The notes under the pieces were generated by a model. It ran no database searches and was not told where the DNA came from. It saw only the letters and a list, made by a program, of their open reading frames with translations. Made by a program: the position numbers and the translations under genes. From Toxonevra muliebris (lineage: Eukaryota > Arthropoda > Insecta > Diptera > Pallopteridae), in contig OY829326.1 of the NCBI GenBank assembly GCA_963691655.1, positions 146,152,998 through 146,216,997 of the forward strand: a stretch of 64,000 bases of DNA. Direction: 5' to 3'. Below, piece after piece: positions 1 through 10,789 of the stretch. Each line of letters begins with the position of its first letter. Position 1 is the first letter of the stretch.

Positions 1-107
1 TCAATTAAGTCGAGAGAAACATGTACGAGAATTGCATTCCGCATATTTTAAAAATATGGATCAAGTTCCACGGCAAAAACAATACAAAACAAAACCAAAA
101 TATTTAC

Positions 108-312
108 GTTTGTTTTTGTAATGCAGTTTTTGTTAAAACTTAACTCGTCAAAGTACAACAAGTTTGATTCGTTTAGCTTAGTTGAACCCGCTCTACTTTT
201 ATTTAGATTATTCAAACGTTTTAATTCGCGCCTGTAATTGGTCCTTAGGGTGTTAATTTTGCGCGTTACTTCCGATTTATCCGCTTCCGGAAATTTTTCT
301 TTATATTTAAAT
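108..312 (-). CDS. MADF-like domain exon (partial, possibly decayed)
   Basis: The minus strand codes a basic, helical stretch with the MADF pattern: EVTRKINTLRTNYRRELKR, a spacer, then LLYFDELSF. MADF domains are Myb/SANT-like DNA-binding modules of fly transcription factors and of proteins associated with Harbinger transposons. The frame ends at a plausible donor (AAC|GTAAAT, cut after position 108) in phase 0, the same phase as the MADF exon at 2220-1993. I find neither a clear acceptor at the upstream end (the open frame runs to 329) nor the first half of the domain. It could be an exon of the same gene, a neighbouring paralogue, or a relic. About 30% similarity to the other copy by eye argues against a recent duplication. 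Confidence 0.4.
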
Positions 313-1404
313 TGAAACATTACATGCATATGGTATATAGTATAACAAATTGAATTAACAAATTATTAGTCTTGTATAGTTTCATAAACTACATTTTCGT
401 TTACTTCATCAACTTGTGTTTCTGTAGCTGTTGGGTATATTATTTTGGAGGTAAATCAATTCTTGTTGGTTGGGACGAAATTTTATTAACATTCGCTAGG
501 AACATTGATAAAGAATTATAATACGAAGCATCGACTCTTATAGTTAAAAAAAAATCAGCATAGACTATGATGACGTGCAGTATTTGAGTGCTTCTTTATA
601 TCTTTTTTGAGGATGTAGGGATACTCTTGCAAACAGAGCACCATGGATTGCACGTATTTACAGTAACACTCGAAATAAATGGCACATCTGCAATACATTT
701 AAGCCCAGGTGTTAGTTTCATATAGTTTTCTAAAATGTTTCTGTAGAAGTGTTAATGGAATTGAACCAAGACATTACCTACGTCTAGCACATGCCTTTGC
801 ATGGTGCAAGAATATCAAATTGTTATGATTTTCAATTTTGCACCATGCATTGTATAAACTAACTTTATCTAAGAAAGAGACTTAAAAACTTCTGCTTGAA
901 CGGTCACGTTATACTCTTCTCTACGTATACACATTTTAGATGTTCTCCTGAAAATTCAAATGTTTAGTTAAGACGATATTCTATTGAATATGTAATCTAT
1001 TCACGTAATTTACCATATATAAAATAGATTTTAAATATGGCGCTAGACCTTCTAAAAAATCATCTGAGCACCTCGTCACAAAAAATTTCCGGCTGGAAAT
1101 AAATAGAAAGCTACACACTGCAAAAAAGAAAAAGATTTTTCCTGTTCAAAGTATAAATTATGCGCCGAAAATTCCGGAAAAGCTTTTTAAGTTTTTTGCA
1201 GTATTAAAATCACATTAACATTTCATAATCAGCAATGTTCTGAATTTCACTTTCGAGTGAAATTGAAATAGCAGCAAAATGAATTGCACTTTAACTTAAA
1301 ACTTTAACTGTCAGTTCCATATTCTATTGTAAAAATTTGTAATGTAATATAAATAAAATTGCTCTAGTAGATTAAGGCCCAAAACTTTGACAAAAGAATC
1401 AGAT

Positions 1405-1590
1405 ACATACTGGGCCACATCAGTCTTTACGTAGCCAGACTGATGGAGCACTGGGCAATAGGCGAGCATGCGGAGAAAGAAGAAACAACTGGGAAAAGTA
1501 TGAAATTCTTTCCCACTTACTCTGGTCTTCTCCGCCTCTTGCCAAGACTAAAACGATCACATTCGACAAAATAGTTATCTAGATTATGGT
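1405..1590 (+). mobile_element. LINE fragment: RNase H / C-terminal tail, decayed
   Basis: Reading the plus strand gives GHISLYVARLMEHWAIGEHAE and then, after a frame change, THLLWSSPPLAKTKTIT. These resemble the 'LTGH.AIG.HA' and 'HLLC.CPALA.TR' blocks that follow the RNase H region of Jockey/R1-type non-LTR retrotransposons. The zinc-binding cysteines are lost and frames are broken, so this is a dead fragment. Confidence 0.45.
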
Positions 1591-1992
1591 GCAGAAGTTG
1601 ATAACCCTTCGAAAATTTTCAGTTTTTTTTTTCTTAACTTTCATCCATTGTATCTCGTTCTGAATTTACTGTTGGGAACAATTCATCTTTACTTTAAGTT
1701 TGAAAAAGGAAAAGGACATAATTCTATATCTTTAAAGGGATAGTATCATCCTATTTGTCATGGTAAATGAGCATGGCAGATTTCTATTCAAAGCTAACAA
1801 ACTCGACCGATGAAAAAAAAGCTCTCAAAAGAAATAGTTCAGCACTATAATATTTAAAGGAAGATTGGTTATAATCAGTTTTTTAAATGTAGGTACGTTA
1901 TTTTGTATATGGCGACCGCTGCCACCGTCTGCCGGACAACACAAATGATGGAGTTATATTCTGGGCTAAAATGAGGTTTTAAAAACACTTAC

Positions 1993-2593
1993 ATTTGTAA
2001 CGTTATCTTTTAACTTCCTCGTTGTAATAGAGCTATCCAAAAAACTCATCTCCTCAAACCAAGATAATGACGGCTCGTACACTTCTGCTGGATCGCAGCC
2101 AGATTTTATGCTGTGCTCTACCTTCTTTTTTTCGATTACGTACGTGCTCCTCAATGACTTGAGCTTTTTTTTAACGCATTCCTCGCTCATGTTGCATTCG
2201 TTTCCAATTTCTTCTAGAGCCTAATTTAGTAGTATAAGATAAATTTATGTACTGTCGATTTTATATTTTTATATGTATCTCAAGAGTACTTTAAATACTA
2301 ATTAATCGTTAGTTAAACTCATAGATGTCTAAAGTGTCTTCTGTGTTATATTTATCTTACATTAGTTACTCGCAAGTGCACGCACATTAACATGTGACAT
2401 GCTTGGAAAATGCAGTAAACACTTTTTGACCAAAAGTCCATTTAGCACATCTGTGAACTCAACTATCGATAGCTACCTTCTTTTTCAGGTCGTTGTGGCG
2501 ATACGAAAAGCTGTTCATATTCCACAGCAACTCACGTTCCCGAAACATTCTAATTATTTTCAGCGTTTCCTCTTGTTTTTTCTGCTTCTCCAT
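1993..2593 (-). CDS. MADF-domain protein, two exons seen (3' end not resolved)
   Basis: Exon 1 runs from ATG at 2593-2591 to a donor after 2477 (AAG|GTAGCT): 39 codons, MEKQKKQEE..., then a MADF start (IIRMFRERELLWNMNSFSY). Exon 2 runs from an acceptor (AATTAG|) at 2220 to a donor after 1993 (AAT|GTAAGT): 76 codons with EEIGNE, VKKKLKSLRSTYVIEKKKV and LSWFEEMSF, the second half of the MADF core. Both boundaries are phase 0 and the joined frame is open. MADF proteins bind DNA and often carry a C-terminal BESS motif. That part would lie in later exons, which I could not recognise between here and position 1. The promoter would be to the right, near 2600-3000. Identity with a specific fly gene is unknown. 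Confidence 0.6.
2464..2471. promoter_or_regulatory. perfect DRE-type octamer TATCGATA
   Basis: TATCGATA is the DREF binding octamer, common in fly housekeeping promoters. Here it sits inside the first intron of the MADF gene, a few bases past the donor, within the palindrome CTATCGATAG. Position suggests possible promoter-proximal control, but an 8-mer can occur by chance. Confidence 0.25.
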
Positions 2594-2599
2594 ACTATA

Positions 2600-3740
2600 T
2601 AGTCTGCAAAATTATAAAGAGATTTTATATGTTTGCATTATCAAACAATATTTTAATAACACTTACCAAAATCTCTAAATTAAAATAAATTATTACAAAT
2701 TGCGCGGTCTTCTATATTTATTCTTTGCTTTTTTCTCTCACATTTCTCCGAAACGTCAAATCATTGACAGCTTACGTCAAATTATTGTTTAATTTATTGT
2801 TATCAGAAAATGAGAGACAATGACGAAAACAGTGAGAGAACTGTGTGTTCATGTAGGAGAAAGGTGTGTATGCATTGCTATTGTCTCAACAAAACTGTCT
2901 GGTGGAAACGCTGAGTTGTGCATATTATAGTTGAGGTGTAAGTTTGAAAAGGACTGAGAAGCACAATATCCAATTACACTACAATTGTAAATACCTCGAA
3001 CATGTTTTTGCTTCCCATACAAAAAAATAAATAAATAAAATTTGATGTGAAAGCGTTACCATAGCAACTGATTTCTCATTTTTATATCAATGCTTGCAAT
3101 GGTTGAAGAAAATAACTATGAAGTTTGTAAAGCATTGAGGAATGTTTAAAGCAATAAATTTCATATTCAGTAACGCTTCAGCCAAGAACGTTTTGGCATT
3201 CAATAGAAAATTAAATCGAGATATCTTTCTGAAGAATAATAGAGGTTGCATAATCCGATTTTCGGTTAAGCAGCATACACTTTACAGCTTAAAAGTCCAT
3301 CCTCCCCTTCATTTCTCGTCGCTTCTTCTCTTATCTGTACAAAATATGTGGAAAAGAAAACTTGCTTTAATATTTTAAAACCCAGAGTAGCCAGAGGTTA
3401 TAAAATGTATCTCACAAATATGTGCGTAGTCAGCGAAATGTATATAGGTATACATTAAAAAATACCCCTATTGCTTGTGAAAATCCCATAGATACACATA
3501 TGAATGTACATTGTACACAACATTGTGTATATATTTTCAAAATAAAATCAATTAAAAAGCGAATACATATGAATGCCGTATATATGCAGAGGAAATATCA
3601 CTGTGCTTCTCGTTGTCTCCCCAACGACGTTGTTGGCATGAAGTATAAAAACGGCAACTACAACAACAGCAGCGACAGCACCAAAACAGGGTCACTTGTA
3701 AAAATTCTGTGTAAAAAAAATCTATATAAAATACATACAT
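2600..3740. other. intergenic region between divergent MADF gene and Amun
   Basis: No coding signal holds up here. The stretch has AT-rich DNA, GAGA/TCTC-containing patches near 2730-2860 and TGACGTCAA-like half sites near 2755-2785. The MADF gene reads left and Amun reads right, so it is expected to contain both promoters. Confidence 0.4.
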
Positions 3741-3800
3741 TAATGAGTTTCACAAGTTCGTCGGTCGTCGTAGTTCAGTCTGTTGTCGTTTCTCGTCGAT
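3718..3800 (+). promoter_or_regulatory. candidate distal Amun promoter
   Basis: A TATA-like stretch (TATATAAAAT near 3722) is followed by a GTCG/TCGTC-rich tract and an initiator-like TTCAGTC near 3773. The downstream sequence has the look of a fly 5' leader. TATA-to-Inr spacing is longer than usual, so the exact start is unclear. A second TATAAAAA at about 4861 could serve a later start. Confidence 0.25.
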
Positions 3801-4080
3801 TTTATTATAAATGCTACTTCGTTTGTGGGATTTCATTTGTTGTTGTTGTTGCGTTTATACTTTACGTTTCGTATGTATATTCGCTTGATTGCGTTTATGC
3901 CATTTCACATTTTCATATACATTCGTCGTGTTCTTGTTTGTCCATACCAAAAGTAAAGAAAAAAAAAGCAACCACAACACAACTACACAAACGAGCTGTG
4001 TGTGGCAGCAGTAGATATTCAAACGACGAGAATATAGAAAATGAGGGAATATATAAAAATCCAACAAAAAGTGGCAGGCA

Positions 4081-5736
4081 ATAATTTTACTACAGCACAG
4101 CAGCAGGCAGCAACAGCAACCGAAACAGAAACGCGCAGTTTGGTTGGTTCATTTCGTTGCTTATCGTTCGCATCGGAATCGAAAAAGCAAGAAATAAGAG
4201 AATAAAAAAACAGCAGAACAATGAGCTGTGTACATGGCAGCAGCGTACACGGGTTTTTATGAGTTTGCATGTGTGTTTTCCATGAACATGAACAGCTTGA
4301 ATTGAATATAACATTTTTAAATACTGCAGGTAATTTTAAGATATATTTTATAGGAGTATTTATGAAACAAATATGTTTGTTTTTTTTACCACCTTAATTG
4401 CATGTTTGAATTTGTAAGCTGAATTCATTTAAAATGTTTACAGTTTAATTCATAAATATTTATTTTTTTATAGTTAAAAAATACTTAAAAGCGCTGAAAG
4501 AAAATTGGCCTTTTTCAGATCTTACTTGTATTTACAAGTAATGCTAATTCTAGCCTGATTGCCATAGAATACAAAGTGTATACTTATATGTATGCATATC
4601 TACTTGTATGTATATATATATGTACCATATTTAATACTCTATGTATACATGTTTTCTTGTTTTTTTTTTTTTGTTATTCGGTGTAAAGAATCGAAACCAC
4701 TGTGCAAATGTAATTTGTGTGGAAGTATATGCTGCATCATTGCAACCCTGAATTTTGTTGAAAAACGGCGGCGAACGACAAACCAAAGAGGAGACTGTGA
4801 GAAAACCAGCAGTAGTAGCAGCGAATACGAACGAACAACGAGAAAGGAAACAGTGAGGAATATAAAAAGAAGCGAGCTACGAAAAGCGAATCGACAGATG
4901 AAACGAGCAAAAAAGTATATTCTGTCGATGGTCGCGTAGACTGAAATTGAACGAAAATTATTTTTATTGTCGGGAGAAAATTTTTGAGATTAAATTAGTT
5001 TTACCAGCGTACATTAAACGCTGACGGAAAGTTTCAACAAAAATAGGTAAGTGGAATTAATTAATTAAAAATTGAAGTTGGTAAAAGTGTATAGAAAAAA
5101 GAAATTAAGAAAAATTTACTGCATTGAAATTGTGTTGGGAAAAATTGAATTTTTTCTTTCTGCTTTTATAAGCGTAGCACTGAGCACAGCAGAAAGAAGC
5201 GACGAAAGGGAATTGACGACGGAAAAGGGGAGAAACATTTTGAAACAAGAAGAGTAAAGAAGCGAGGCAGCAAAGAAAAGGTAAACGAAGTAGAGTCGTC
5301 GTTGCACACACAGAAAAGAAGATTTATGGTCGAAGGAGAGCAATTGAACGAACGCCTAGGGCTTTAAGGATAACACAAAAATTAAACAAAAGAGGCATAG
5401 CACCAGCAGAGGCGACGAGCGCTACATACGAGAAGGCCGCAAGGAAGGAAGTACTGCATCAGTATCACGCTTTCACCACATTTACTACCATTTATCATTA
5501 TCACCAACATTGGCAAAGAAAAGGTAGCTGTAGCAGCGTCAAAAAATCCACCACCACACAACTTTATTACCAACCAACTAATACAACCGCAAGCAAGCAA
5601 CCACTACCATCATCACTACCGAACACACACACTATAACTCTACACAATTTCATATACACAGCAGTCAAGCAAGCATTAGCAGCTGCCGTCGTGCATTTCG
5701 CAAACAGCCAGCAGCAAGCAATTCATTATCAACAAA
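4081..5736 (+). other. Amun: Amun 5' leader region with a candidate non-coding exon and intron
   Basis: About 1.6 kb of CAG/CAA- and GAA-rich, stop-containing DNA precedes the Amun ATG, typical of a long dipteran 5' UTR. A strong donor (ATAG|GTAAGT) follows 5047. Possible acceptors before the coding exon are near 5178 (GCGTAG), 5190 (GAGCACAG) and 5661 (ATACACAG). The last fits a short leader of about 75 nt before the ATG. The leader is an inference from composition and splice signals. Short upstream ATGs are present. Confidence 0.4.
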
Positions 5737-6214
5737 ATGACAACTAGCAGCAAGGATATCGCATCTTTCTTCGAGAACGGCACCACTGATCAATTCGAAT
5801 ATTGCTATAAGCTGTATCCGCAGGCGCTTAAGCTCAAGGCAGAAAAACGTAGCAAGAAGCCACAAGAGTTGATACGTCTCGACGAATGGTATCAAAATGA
5901 ATTGCCTAAATTGATAAAGGCACGAGGGAAAGACGCACACATGGTCTACGATGAGCTCGTGCAGACAATGAAATGGAAACAGTCTCGTGGAAAGTTCTAT
6001 CCGCAGCTATCATACCTGGTCAAGGTAAATACGCCGCGTGCTGTCATGCAGGAAACAAAAAAGGCCTTCCGTAAATTGCCCAACTTGGAACAGGCTATCA
6101 CGGCGCTATCGAATCTTAAGGGTGTAGGTACCACAATGGCTTCTGCACTGCTAGCGGCAGCCGCACCTCATTCGGCACCGTTTATGGCCGATGAATGTCT
6201 CATGGCTATTCCAG
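5737..6214 (+). CDS. Amun: Amun coding exon 1 (residues 1-159)
   Basis: Runs from the ATG to a donor CCAG|GTATGT. It holds the conserved N-terminal domain, including the FENGTTDQFEYCYKLYPQAL block, the HhH-like hairpin and the FMADE motif. The 85-nt intron that follows ends in TTTACTCAG. Confidence 0.8.
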
Positions 6215-8570
6215 GTATGTGTGCCAATAGTTGTTTAGAACAGCGCTTCTGTAGACACATTTATAGTTTAATAAAACTTGTTCTATTTCATTTACTCAGA
6301 AATCGAGGGCATCGATTACACCACCAAGGAGTACCTCAATTTTGTGCATCACATTCAGTCAACCGTAACTCGTCTGAATACGGAAGCTGGTGGTGAGACC
6401 CCATTTTGGTCACCACATCGCGTAGAGTTAGCATTATGGGCACATTATATTGCTAATGATTTAAATCCCGAGTTGTTGGATGAAATGCCCGGGCCGGGTT
6501 CTGCTGCGAACACGAATGGCAGCAGCGCTGCGGGTAAGGCAAAGCCAGCAAATATGCTCGATGGTGACGGCGGAGACGGTGATGATACCAATGACGCAGT
6601 GGATGCCGATGACGAAAGTTTAGGCGCTGCAGGTGAGTAAACTTTTGAATGTGACAGCAAACACGAAAACAAGCGGGAGAAACAAACTGGCTTTAATTCT
6701 ATTCTTCAAATTCAATTAATTTTTGATAAAACTTTAAGTTTTAATAAAAGAAATAGGATTTATTTGCACGAATGCTGCTTAGAAATTTGATTCCTAATTA
6801 CTTCTGCCATTTTTTTTTTAACCGTTGGTTTACTTGTATTCAAAAACTTTCTGTATTATTAATTTCTTTAAGCTGGGTAATATTTATTGCTTGCTGGCAA
6901 TCTTTCTGGCAGGAAAAACTGTGAAAATAATGTGGCAATGCTGCAATCCCCAGATGGTTAACTGGATACCTTACAAATTGTCAGATAATACCTGATATAT
7001 GGGGCTATCTCATGATAGGTTAAATGGTATAATGAAGTGGGTTTTGGACTAGCTTTCATGGAGAGTGAGTTGAGAATGCATTAATCACATATGACCTGTT
7101 GGAGAGTTTTAGATTCCTGTCGACAGTCTTAAGAGCTTATTTACTCTCATAGTCAAGATAAATTATAGTATCTGCTAAGTTTGCGAAACCGTGACGAGAT
7201 CCATTATAGGGTTCGTTATAGTCAAAGGTTTTTTGAGAAAATCCAATCTCAGAGAATCGGGCTTATGTGACTCACGCTTAGAAGATGATAGAAATGGTAT
7301 TTTGCCAGCGAATGCCTTGCTTTCTTTCGGGCGTGATGTACTATCCTAGTCAAAAATATAACTGTAAAAGAAGATACTGATCAATCCCAGAATAAGTGAG
7401 CTTGCAAAAGCTGATCGGATATATTTAAGGCTATAAATGAATTTGAAGCCTAAGTTAGGGGAGTGTTCCTTTTACGAAAAGAGTGGAACGGCCTATTGGA
7501 CCCAAATGATTGATTATACATATTTCAAATTGATAAAATTCCACATTTGTATTTAGGTATAGTCCACACGACTATGAGGACTATGTTTTCTTAAGTATAC
7601 GAAATCCATTGTGATCTCAATTTCGAAAAAGATTTAAATATTTTAATCTTAATTTATGTTTGATTTTTCGCACTCTTTATTTGTAGCTGGACGAGGCGGT
7701 GAAGCTAATAACACTGAATCAGAAACCGAAAATGAGAACACCAATCCACCACCAACAACACAAGTGGCTACCACTGCCGGTGTATCGGCAGCTTCTGCCG
7801 TCGCCGGTATACTACAAGATGGTGACTCTAATTTCGTATCGAACGATTCCACTTCACAAGAACCGATTATTGATGAGAATACCACACAGACGACAGCAAC
7901 AACCTCAACCGATGACGGAGAAGTGGGTACACCACACGGTTCCGATTCGGATAGTTACATAGCTGACTTGCCAATACTTGATGGTTTAACCGGTATGTCA
8001 GCTGTAGCTATAGCGGCACCATTACTGCTCAGTGGCAGCAGTAGCAACAATGCCGCCATCGTTAACATCTTCAACAACAGCAGCAGCAACAACAACAGCA
8101 AAGTAGCCACATCGATTACAACAGAAGCAGCGTTAACAGCAGGCACAGCAGCAGCAGTTGTTGGCAATGGCAATGGTACTTTATTGTTGGGAGCAGCGGC
8201 GGCAACGTCCGCAGATGATGACGAGAGTATTGATGGCGATATTAGTAACTGCCTACAACGTACATCAGCTAACGAAGTGGAAGCGAGTGATGATGATGAC
8301 GATGATGATGAGATCGATGAAGATGACAGCAACAACAGTAACAGTCATCATGGACACAAATCGGTGACACCGATTATCAATCTGAATGATGGAACCACCA
8401 ATACCAACACTAACACCAATACCACTGACAACGATTCTACACTCAGCAGTGTTGGTATTATGGGCGGTATAGCTCAGAAGCGTTCATTGCACTGTGTTGG
8501 CGGCGGCGCTGCAGATGTTGTCGAGGACGCTAATAGTCAGCCGGAAATTAAAAAAATAAAGAATGATTAA
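5737..8570 (+). CDS. Amun: Amun: nuclear DNA-glycosylase-fold-like protein, three exons, 564 aa
   Basis: The coding sequence joins 5737-6214, 6300-6632 and 7687-8570 (478+333+884 nt, phases 1 and 1, open throughout). The N-terminal ~255 residues form the conserved domain. LKGVGTTMASALLAA (residues 127-141) resembles the helix-hairpin-helix of HhH-GPD DNA glycosylases and is followed by APFMADE with Asp152. The rest is low-complexity: Gly/Asp-rich to ~270, Ala/Ser/Asn-rich, an acidic DDDDDDDEIDEDD run, a TNTNTNTN repeat and a basic C-terminus (EIKKIKND). From established fly work, Amun (CG2446) is a nuclear protein recovered as a Notch-signalling modifier and needed for bristle organs. Enzyme activity is unproven. 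Start ATG is in good context (CAAAATGACA). Symbol is from memory of the family and its position next to FucT6. Confidence 0.82.
6300..6632 (+). CDS. Amun: Amun coding exon 2 (residues 160-270)
   Basis: Starts after CTCAG at 6299 and completes Glu160. It codes the rest of the conserved domain (YTTKEYLNFVHHIQ, ETPFWSPHRVELALWAHY) and then a Gly/Ala/Asp-rich linker. Donor is GCAG|GTGAGT. Confidence 0.8.
6633..7686 (+). other. Amun: Amun intron 2
   Basis: A 1054-nt intron, GTGAGT...TTTGTAG. I see no coding exon or recognisable mobile element in it. The in-frame ATG at 7656 lies in the intron just before the acceptor and is not needed as a start. Confidence 0.6.
7687..8570 (+). CDS. Amun: Amun coding exon 3 (residues 271-564)
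   Basis: Begins after TTGTAG at 7686 and ends at TAA 8568-8570. It codes the disordered tail: Thr/Ala/Ser-rich, poly-Asn/Ser, an acidic cluster near 8283-8330 and a short Thr-Asn dipeptide repeat near 8395-8425. Repeat purity suggests fast length evolution. The frame stays open despite the low complexity. Confidence 0.78.
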
Positions 8571-10310
8571 GAAGTACACTGACAGAGAAAGATAGAGAGA
8601 GAGAGAGAAAGAGCAAAGAAAACCGAGTGCGCCGCTATTATTTGAAGTTAAAGGAGAAGAAAAGAGTAATCGTGGACGATCGAGCACGCGAGCGCCGAAA
8701 AGACAAAAACAAGAAAAAATTTCAGAAGAGTAGTAGAAGAGAAAGGAAAAAGAAAAACATTCAACTTAATATTAAGTAAAATTTATATATAAAAAAAAAG
8801 AAGAAGAATACACTTAAAAATGAAGGTGGTTACGTTTAGAGAAAAACTTTTCATAGAAGCAAAACAGTTAAATTTAAATTTGAAAAAAGGAAAAATTCCA
8901 CATAACCACACGCTACTCGCACTACACCAGAGAGCAACAGTAATAACAGAAGAGCGTAGAGAAACGAGAACAACAACAAAAAGTAGAAATCAAACAGACA
9001 AACAATAATGTTAAAATTTTAATTATGAGAAAACACAAAAAAGCAAAAACAAATTCAAGCAAAAGTCGCTAATATTTTTTCACCAAAAGCCTCGAAAATG
9101 GAAACAAGCAAGAATATAATTTCAGCAGTTGCCGTCTTAGTTTTTATTCAATTTAGCAAAAGTCTTTCCCCCCGCGCCTTACACCTCATCACATGGACTC
9201 ACCACAACCGGCTTCCACATACTTCCAGAGTAATTAACAGTCAGTAGCATCAACATTACTGCGCGTGCCACGCTCTCATACCCGTCCGCGCTGCCCTTAT
9301 CCTCATCCACTTTTTCGCTCCCCTGGCATATTGAATTCAAACAATTTGCGTAATTTTTTTTTGTTTTATTTATAATTATAAAAATTCACTCCTTTTTATA
9401 GTTTAAAAAAAAAACAAAATTTTACATAAAAAAATAATTTTATTATAATTTTTTTTTAATATTCTACATGTTTTTTTTTTGCATTTTGCTAAACTTAAAA
9501 TATAAAACGATCACGTAATTTTCTTTTAAGTACCACATTTTCAAGAAATTTATTTAAATTCAAACCATGATTACAAACAAAACAAAATAAAAAAAAATCA
9601 GTAAAATTATTGCAAAACAAACAAAAATACATAAAATGAATAACGCGAAATTATTATTATTAATAAAATAAGTAATACAAGTTATTATTTTTAATTAGTA
9701 ATGTAATGTATACTACTTTTTAAAACAATGATAATACCACAATATATATAATTTTATTACAAAAAAACTAAAACAAAATAAAACAACAAAAAACACAAAA
9801 CAAGTGTTCAATTTATTTAACAAAAACAAGTAGTATATGCTTTCTGCTCCTCAAGTATTATCGTTTTGTTTCTTTCGTACCACAATCCCGCATTTCTTTT
9901 TTTTTTGTTTCATTTATTTTTAACTTATATTGCAAAATTCATTTATATATTTGTTTATTTTTCGAAACAAAAATGATAATAGTGTTTTGAAATAAGCAAA
10001 AAGCAAAGCAAACATGTTATACCAGATTCTACCTTAAAAATTTATATACAATAGCATAGCATTTATAAAATAAAACAATACTAACAAATTAAATAAAGAG
10101 CAACAAATTGAACACAAAACAACAAAATAACTTAAATAAAATAAAAAATGAGGAAAAGTTATAGGTAATAAAATTTTTGTAGTAAAAAAAAGCAAAAACG
10201 AAATATAAAACATAAAATTATAAAAAGAAAATGAAATGAAATTATTTTAGCATTTAATAAAGCGGTATACAATTATCAAAAATAAATAAGAAATTAAATA
10301 TTAAAAAAGC
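8571..10310 (+). other. Amun: Amun 3' UTR and downstream A-rich DNA
   Basis: Begins with GAGA repeats (8585-8610), followed by A-rich sequence with many AATAAA hexamers, for example near 10069, 10092 and 10255. The last of these precede a return to normal composition at about 10310. Which polyadenylation site is used cannot be read from sequence. Confidence 0.4.
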
Positions 10311-10689
10311 GAACGAGAGCTATATTTATTATTTACAATTTGAAGTCATAATGCATTAGGAGATAATTGACAAGAGCTCATATTCCTAGAGATGGTGCCA
10401 GGAATCATCGTTATCATCATTAATTCTTAAATTTCCCATTGAATCTAGGGATGGATTATATATGCAAAAATATCAATATTTATGTATTAAAACTAACAAT
10501 TTGAACCTTCCCAATTGATATTAAAAATATCGCTTTTGCTTTTGCCATCATTCGAAAAATATCGAAAATTTTCTCATGAAAAATAGTGAATTCATTTTCT
10601 CAACGTATGCGGATAAAAGTTATGTGGTTGGAAAGGCACTGTGATCTAGAAGTGCAGCATATATTTTGTTTTCGTATATGTTGTATGTT

Positions 10690-10785
10690 AGGGTAAATTT
10701 ACCAAAGAGGGGTAGGTTAGGCTGGAGTGTCTGTCTAGAGACACACTTAGGCCTGAACGGCCTCTTCTGATGTATTTTAAAATAA
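10690..10785 (+). repeat. SINE-tail fragment
   Basis: Carries GAGACACACTTAGGCCTGAA and CGGCC, the same block found in the SINE at 35.7 kb (GAGAGACACACTTAGGCCTG at about 35728). Only the end module is present here. Confidence 0.5.
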
Positions 10786-10789
10786 AAGT

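Noticed and set aside
3422..4084. 220-codon open frame upstream of Amun
   Set aside because: Low-complexity, with no homology I recognise and overlapped by equally long frames on the other strand. More likely leader or promoter DNA.
4592..4939. 115-codon open frame
   Set aside because: Composition follows the GAA/CGA-rich leader; no domain, and it ends before the strong donor at 5047.
7955..8335. 126-codon minus-strand frame
   Set aside because: Antisense shadow of Amun's Ala/Ser/Asn/Asp repeats (poly-Ser, poly-Leu).
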